This document shows, in pieces, positions 33,290-37,496 of a DNA stretch of 37,496 nucleotides (within the stretch, counting starts at the first letter, position 1; the number at the start of each line of letters is the position of its first letter). The stretch is from assembly GCA_020024475.1 (NCBI GenBank), contig JAHHTS010000017.1, positions 1 through 37,496 of the forward strand. Reading direction: 5' to 3'. The notes under the pieces are model-generated. The model made no database searches. It was given only the letters and a program-made list of their open reading frames with translations, and was not told the DNA's origin. Source of the stretch: Oscillospiraceae bacterium. Lineage in GTDB: Bacteria; Bacillota; Clostridia; Oscillospirales; Ruminococcaceae. Both the position numbers and the translations under genes were made by a program.

Positions 33290-34265
33290 TTACTTTGCAA
33301 GCCATGGCATGTCATGATTCACCTCTGCTTGATAATATCCACTAATGGTTGACGGGGCATTAAACAAAGTTGCCAATAAATACTTTTTGATATTTTTCAC
33401 CTTGCTCGTGTTTCCTTCCAAACAGTGTAACACATATTCCACATGGGAATAGTCTAATTTCATAAATTTTCCCCTAACTAAGGCTCCCGAATACCAGTTA
33501 CTTGCAATCAAGACCTTATCACTTTTACACATAACTGTCTCTACAATCAAATCTACAATTTCGTCAATCCGCTTCTTAGCATAAGGGTGACTAATCAATA
33601 ACGAGTCATACTCGATATTTTCTTTGATTAAAGATTGATACGCATGGAGTGTTTCACTCCCATCGTCATCGAATCCAATCTCATCCCTGGATAGGATAAG
33701 ATTAGATTTATTATCATTAGATTCAGTATTGTTATTATTAGTATAATTAGAGTTTGAAATGTAAACTTCTTGAAGTTTATTTTCGGGACTTCTAGAAGTT
33801 TGTTTTGTAAACTTCTTCTGTTTCTTCTTCCTCTACTGAAGTTTGTTTTGTAAACTTCACCATCTTTGATTTTTCTTTTTTCTGTTCCTCACATTCCTCC
33901 TGAACAAATGATTTTACATAAATAATAGTTACTTTTCCTAATCCCTGTCTACGCTTTTCAATCAAACCTATTCCTTTTTCATCATCCAATTCCTGAAGAG
34001 ATTTCACCGCTTTGTTTCTACCACAATTTAATAATTCCATGATATCCTCAATGGAAAAATAGATATAGGCACGATTTTCATCATCAAACCACTGATTTTT
34101 AATGGATAATGACATTCGATCCAACATTAGACCATATAAGATTTTCGCATCACTGGAAAGATCCTTAAAGCAATCATTTGTAAATAATGCTTTTGGTATT
34201 CTATAAAAACTAAACTGATCTGCTTCTGTGCCATAAAAATATTTAAACTTCATCTTTTTATCCAT
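33290..34265 (-). pseudogene. repA: RepA-like replication initiator, frameshifted
   Basis: The N-terminal part (34265-33792) is a RepA_N/RepA-type initiator: FYRIPKALFTNDCFKDLSSDAKILYGLMLDRMSLS, then YIYFSIEDIMELLNCGRNKAVKSLQELDD. It stops at EEVYKTNF. The next frame stays open from KFTKQTSRSPENKLQEVYISNSNYTN through to DSLLISHPYAKKRIDEIVDLI, a typical C-terminal domain ending at 33290. The break lies in a pair of 21-base palindromes spaced 43 bases apart, which is not a multiple of three, so a change in the spacing broke the frame. I chose ATG 34265, with AAAGGAGG upstream. Whether a two-piece protein works is unknown. Confidence 0.78.
33795..33858. repeat. Palindromic repeats inside repA
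   Basis: Two identical 21-base units, GAAGTTT-7-AAACTTC, lie at 33795-33815 and 33838-33858. Related variants are visible at about 33750-33785. In RepA_N-type replicons the origin lies inside the rep gene as repeats, so these may be the initiator binding sites. Confidence 0.6.
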
Positions 34266-34333
34266 GTATCTTCCTCCTTTCATTTCTCTCATATGAAGTC
34301 CTCTTTTTAAACTTCTTTATCACCGTTTGTTTG

Positions 34334-34356
34334 GGGTTGTCTTGCTTTGACAACCC
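34334..34356. other. Hairpin between parB and repA
   Basis: A perfect eight-base stem GGGTTGTC-7-GACAACCC directly after the parB stop on the minus strand. No T-run follows on the minus strand, so it is probably not a strong terminator. It may adjust read-through into repA or protect the message. Confidence 0.45.
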
Positions 34357-35259
34357 TTATTCCTGTTCCCTCTTCCACTGTTCCAATAAATCTTCAATTA
34401 CTTTTTCCATTTCTGTTTCTGAATAATTCTCTGGAAAATATTTTGTAAGCTTAGCTCCTGATAATATTACTTTCCTCTCAGGTGCTTTGACTGTCATACA
34501 ACTATTGAAGATAGAAATCATGAAGCCTTGATTAACAGGACCCTGTTCCAACTGTTTTCTTAATGCTGTAATCTGTTTCGGTTTTATAAATCCTGTATCT
34601 TTGATATATTCAAATATCCACTTCTGAATTTCTTTATCTATGTATGAAATATCAACCGCAATAGTAAAATTCAATTTCTTTGCATCCACCATATCTAATA
34701 ACTCTGGAATCAACTCTGTTAAGCGGATGTAGCGCTGAATCTGCTTATAACTTTCTCCTGTACCTTCTGCAATAGCTTCTGTTGTTCTCTTAAACTTTGG
34801 GACATTTTGTCCCAAAGTTAAATCATTACGTGCACCTTGATGTTTCATTGCATCTTGTTTCATTTTGTAAGCAAATCCTTTTTCACTCGGAAGTAATTCT
34901 TCCCTCTGAATATTTGCATCTACCATTGCAATGACTGCATCATCATCTGATAACTCTCTTACAATTGCTGGGATAGTTTCCAATCCAACTAACATAGCAG
35001 CATGCATTCTTCGGTGACCCGAAATCATTTCATAACCATCTTCCCCATCCGATCGCAGTAATACCGGTGTCAACACTCCATTATGTTTCACACTCTCTAC
35101 CAAGTCTGCCATCTTATCATCATCTAAGACCTTAAATGGATGATCTTTAAATGCATGGATCTTATCAATATCAATTTCCATTGCGGATTCTTCATTCACT
35201 ACTCCAAGTAATTCATCAATACTTGCTAATTTAATCTTTTCACCACTTCTATTCTTCAT
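34357..35259 (-). CDS. parB: ParB-like partition protein, intact
   Basis: A 300-residue ParB/Spo0J/Noc-family protein. It has the N-terminal nuclease-like domain (IHAFKDHPFKVLDDDKMADLVESVKHNGV, SGHRRMHAAML), the helix-turn-helix region (RTTEAIAEGTGESYKQIQRYIRLTELIPELLDMVD) and a C-terminal tail LTKYFPENYSETEMEKVIEDLLEQW. ParB loads on centromere-like sites and works with ParA to segregate the replicon. Its start overlaps the end of parA by 11 bases, so the two are coupled. It is the only intact member of the partition group here. The related gene at 36033 lacks the matching tail because of a stop codon. Confidence 0.9.
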   Translation of the reverse strand: MKNRSGEKIKLASIDELLGVVNEESAMEIDIDKIHAFKDHPFKVLDDDKMADLVESVKHNGVLTPVLLRSDGEDGYEMISGHRRMHAAMLVGLETIPAIVRELSDDDAVIAMVDANIQREELLPSEKGFAYKMKQDAMKHQGARNDLTLGQNVPKFKRTTEAIAEGTGESYKQIQRYIRLTELIPELLDMVDAKKLNFTIAVDISYIDKEIQKWIFEYIKDTGFIKPKQITALRKQLEQGPVNQGFMISIFNSCMTVKAPERKVILSGAKLTKYFPENYSETEMEKVIEDLLEQWKREQE

Positions 35260-36018
35260 ATCCCAATACCTCCTCTGTCAGTTTTTCATATGCGAAAGCT
35301 ACCTTTCCACTCAAACAATGCTGATAAATACTCTTCCCTTCTGCACTTGCCTCTGCCACTTTTACAGATAATGGAATCACACTTTCAAAAATTTTAATCT
35401 GAGATCCATAGGTATGTCTTACTCGAAAAGCAATATCCTTTGCATAATTAGTACGAAAATCTACCATTGTAAGAAGAATCCCCTGTATAGTCAGTTTGCG
35501 GTTCAATCTTTTCTTTACCATAGAAATAGTCTTAATCAACTGCTGAAGGCCTTTAACAGGCAAATATGCGGCTTGCACAGGTATCAGAACTGTATCTGAG
35601 GATACTAAAGCATTGATGGTCATCATACCTAAACTTGGCATACAATCAATTAAAATATAATCGTATCAATATATTCCTTCATAATCAGTTCCCTGCTCAT
35701 TACATTACTCATAGTTACCTCCAAAGCAGATAATTCTATATTTGCCGGAAGGAAATCTACTTTTTCTTCATGATGTAAAATACCTTCTTCCTCTGCAATT
35801 TCTTCATCATTAATGATATTCATCATAATGGTTGCAAGGGTAATTCCAATATCATCCGGTTCTACATATCCAAGACTTGCTGTTAAACTTCCTTGCGGAT
35901 CCGCATCAATTAATAATACCTTCTTCCCTTTTCTTGCCAATCCAACTCCAAGATTTAGAGTTGTTGTACTTTTTGCAACTCCGCCTTTCTGGTTTGCTAC
36001 TGAAATAACTTTACACAT
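35249..36018 (-). pseudogene. parA: ParA-like partition ATPase, broken by a deletion
   Basis: The N-terminal half has the deviant Walker A NQKGGVAKSTTTLNLG and LLIDADPQGSLTASLG. It reads to KEYIDTIIF and a stop at about 35650. The second half in another frame begins YDYILIDCMPSLGMMTINALVSSD and runs to 35249 with normal ParA sequence. The lost codons between EYI and YDYILID suggest a short deletion, possibly between copies of GATAC. I chose ATG 36018, with AAAGGAGG upstream; an upstream TTG at 36045 is not supported. ParA lacking its middle would not cycle ATP, so partition should fail. Confidence 0.85.
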
Positions 36019-36032
36019 ACTGTTTTCCTCCT

Positions 36033-36899
36033 TTAATTCATCCAATTTTCCTCTTGCCAGATTTTTAATAAGGCAATGATTTCTCGCTTCATCATGGCTG
36101 GTGTATACCTGCTTGGAAAGTATTTATGAAGCTACTCATTGGTAAATGTAACCCGTGTGATCTCACCTTTTTTTACCTCACTCATAATGTCCTGCATCTT
36201 TTCCAATGTTAGTTTTTGTTCTTTGCTTAATTTTTTTATCCTTTGTGCCTGTGATAACGAAGGTACTGCCTGAGCATAATCCATAGCTTCTAGGAGTTTT
36301 TGTTCCTCTTCCTTTAAAGCTGATATTTCTACCGCCGGATTGAAGGAAATCAACTCGTCATCCAATCTTTGTAAAAATTCTGGTATCAATCTTGTTATTG
36401 AAATATAACGCTGTACTTGCTTTACACTTTCTCCACAATCCTCACTGATAATTTCTACTATTCTCTTTTTAGGTTTTTTGTGGTCAACTTGGCCTTTTGT
36501 CTCTTTGGATTGTTTTTTCAGCACATCATTCTTCATTTTGTAAGCAAAAGCTTTTTCACTAAAACTAATCTTTTCTCTTTGAAGATTGGAATCCACCATA
36601 CTAAGAATGGATTCATCTTCACTCATCACTCGTATGATTACCGGCACTTTACGGTAAACAAGAAGTTCTGCCGCATGTTTTCTCCTATGTCCTGATATAA
36701 TTTCATAAACACCATCTGGAACAGGTCTTACAATTAAGGGATTTAATATTCCGTACTTCTCAATGCTTTCTTTTAGTAGATACATCTCTTTATCGTCTTT
36801 CACCTGAAAAGGATGATTTTTAAATGGCCGGAGTCTTTCAATCTCAATTTCAATAATCTTTTCATCCGGCTGGACAAATTCCTTTATAGTTTCTGTCAT
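36033..36899 (-). pseudogene. parB: Second ParB-like protein, stopped by TAG at a Gln codon
   Basis: A ParB-type protein: ERLRPFKNHPFQVKDDKEMYLLKESIEKYGIL, SGHRRKHAAELLVY, and GESVKQVQRYISITRLIPEFLQRLDDEL. Translation stops at TAG (36132-36134) after RVTFTNE. Continuing in the same frame gives LHKYFPSRYTPAMMKREIIALLKIW and a stop at 36033-36035, which matches the tail LTKYFPENYSE... of the intact ParB in this window. A single CAG to TAG change explains it. The remaining 255 residues keep the nuclease-like and DNA-binding domains but lose the tail. It may still bind DNA. The ATG at 36899 has GAAGGAGGAAAA upstream, and parA follows 15 bases after the original stop. Confidence 0.82.
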
Positions 36900-36988
36900 C
36901 TTTTCCTCCTTCTGGATCCAATAAAAAAATGCCCATTTGGATCCGATTCTTTTTTCAAATCAGTTCCAAACGAGCATTTCGTTTGTCA
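36900..36988. promoter_or_regulatory. Inverted repeat upstream of the partition operon
   Basis: AAATGCCCATTTGGA (36927-36941) is mirrored by TCCAAACGAGCATTT (36965-36979), with a three-base mismatch in the middle of each arm. It begins 28 bases before the second parB start and may be a regulatory hairpin or a ParB or repressor site. Confidence 0.5.
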
Positions 36989-37283
36989 TTAGCTGTAGCT
37001 AATAATTTCTATATAGTATTCAGCTAACACATGTTTGCAAAACTTGAATCAAAATGTTTTTTATTCTGATTCACCATAATTTACATCCCCTTTTTAAGGT
37101 GACATCATATACTTCTCCAAATGTTAGCTGAGAAGCTGATTTCGTATGTTTGCAAAACACAGTTTTCTGTTAGCTACCAGCTAATCATTTTTGAATTGTG
37201 TTAGCTGGATTTCATTCTCGAATGTTATTTTTAAAGCGATATTTCTCAGAAAAAAGCGCCCCACTATTTGCTTTTCAGCTAAC
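36989..37283. repeat. Cluster of TTAGCT/AGCTAA repeats at the right end
   Basis: There are at least eight copies of TTAGCT or AGCTAA. Two are tight palindromes: TTAGCT-GT-AGCTAA at 36989-37002 and TTAGCT-ACC-AGCTAA near 37169-37183. A 13-base direct repeat ATGTTTGCAAAAC occurs at about 37030 and 37147. There is no gene. The same words occur in the left end (212-236). Possible roles are integrase arm sites, ParB binding sites or initiator sites; the sequence alone does not decide. Confidence 0.6.
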
Positions 37284-37302
37284 AGTCGAACGCTTGTATT
37301 AG

Positions 37303-37374
37303 CGTCTCGTATAGGAATCGAACCTATAATTGAGTCTTAGGAGGACCCTGTTATATCCATTTAACTAACGAGAC
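37303..37374 (-). tRNA. tRNA-Arg (anticodon CCT)
   Basis: Read on the minus strand, the acceptor arms GTCTCGT and ACGAGAC pair perfectly over seven bases. The D-arm is GTT..AAC, and the anticodon loop CTCCTAA gives anticodon CCT (reads AGG, Arg). The T-arm is ATAGG-TTCGATT-CCTAT. The discriminator base is G, and the CCA end is not encoded. The gene is complete, so integration regenerated it. It is the right boundary of the element. Confidence 0.9.
37304..37343. repeat. Right attachment site inside tRNA-Arg
   Basis: These 40 bases match 38-77 with one difference and cover the acceptor 3' end to the anticodon loop. The crossover is therefore expected at or near the anticodon loop, one of the known target points for tyrosine integrases. 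Confidence 0.82.
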
Positions 37375-37496
37375 CTATATTTTCAACATTAACAATTCTA
37401 TACCATATCATCATTTTTGTCAATTTCTTCTGGCAACTGGATGTTATTAACTTATGATAATGTCACCTTAGGATTCTCTTGAGATAATGTCACTTT
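37375..37496. other. Right chromosomal flank with short direct repeats
   Basis: I see no gene. GATAATGTCAC occurs twice (37456-37466 and 37483-37493), 27 bases apart, which looks like repeated motifs of an insertion-sequence end that continues outside the window. Confidence 0.4.

Larger units (their letters stand above)
78..37343. mobile_element. Integrated mobilizable element in tRNA-Arg(CCT)
   Basis: The interval lies between two 40-base direct repeats that match 39 of 40 positions (38-77 and 37304-37343). The right copy is part of a complete tRNA-Arg gene. Inside are an integrase next to the left repeat, an excisionase-like gene, MobC and relaxase with a candidate oriT, and RepA/ParA/ParB genes. 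I see no type IV secretion genes (no VirB4, VirD4 or VirB6-like proteins), so it would be mobilizable with help rather than self-conjugative. The NRPS-PKS operon is the cargo. Integrase, RepA, ParA and one ParB are disrupted, so the element is probably fixed in place unless the integrase frameshifts are bypassed or are sequencing artefacts. Confidence 0.8.

Noticed and set aside
9797..36134. Stop codons reassigned to Gln on this element
   Set aside because: Both TAA and TAG would have to be reassigned, yet many other genes here end normally with these codons. Two C-to-T mutations are simpler.
36989..37283. A CRISPR array
   Set aside because: The repeats are short, irregularly spaced and in both orientations, with no cas genes.
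78..37343. A self-transmissible conjugative element
   Set aside because: No VirB4, VirD4 coupling ATPase or other type IV secretion proteins can be found; only MobC and relaxase are present.
37456..37493. Iterons or part of the element
   Set aside because: The two GATAATGTCAC copies lie outside the tRNA boundary and are too few; they look more like the edge of an insertion sequence beyond the window.

Overview
The window is AT-rich with strong Gram-positive ribosome binding sites. Its mobilization, partition and integrase proteins look like those on Clostridia (Lachnospiraceae-type gut Firmicutes) elements; I cannot name a species. Almost the whole window appears to be one integrated mobile element of about 37.3 kb. 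At the right end is a complete minus-strand tRNA-Arg(CCT) gene. At the left end is a 40-base copy of its 3' half, from the 3' end to the anticodon loop, with one mismatch. This is the usual signature of integration by a tyrosine recombinase into a tRNA gene.

Layout. 38-77: left attachment copy. 430-5909 (minus): Fic protein, tyrosine integrase broken into three frames, a three-repeat helix-turn-helix protein, an excisionase-like protein, and a Schlafen/AlbA_2 regulator. 6297-9416 (plus): candidate oriT, MobC, relaxase, then a nucleotide-metabolism group (MazG/DUF1599-like, ThyX-like, dUTPase). The dUTPase and a following XRE regulator are pseudogenes. 10176-11303: truncated IS1182-like transposase. 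11667-29406 (plus): an intact biosynthetic operon of ten genes plus a MarR regulator. 29450-31186: a decayed IS21-type element. 31305-36899 (minus): zinc ribbon, membrane proteins, a MerR regulator, RepA, and two ParB and one ParA genes, of which repA, parA and one parB are broken. 36989-37283: repeats, then the tRNA.

The operon is the main interest. It encodes a phosphopantetheinyl transferase; a type II thioesterase; a ketosynthase with an acyltransferase-like region that has lost its catalytic serine, plus an ACP; an adenylating enzyme fused to a nitroreductase-like oxidoreductase; a FAAL-like adenylating enzyme with a carrier domain; and a TE-Cy-A-PCP synthetase whose A-domain pocket reads as the cysteine code. 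A stand-alone acyl-AMP ligase, an ACP and two half-size ABC transporters complete it. Both thioesterase domains have Cys where Ser is expected. The expected chemistry is activation of an acyl or aryl group, condensation and cyclization with cysteine to a thiazoline, possible oxidation to a thiazole, possible C2 extension, and transport by the ABC pair. The product is unknown. A strong promoter overlaps a four-half-site operator just before the first gene, and the MarR gene after the transporters has its own palindrome.

Most genes for movement and maintenance are broken (integrase, ParA, one ParB, RepA, dUTPase, both insertion sequences), while every biosynthetic gene is open and keeps nearly all its key residues. 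The element looks like an immobilised carrier that has kept its cargo.
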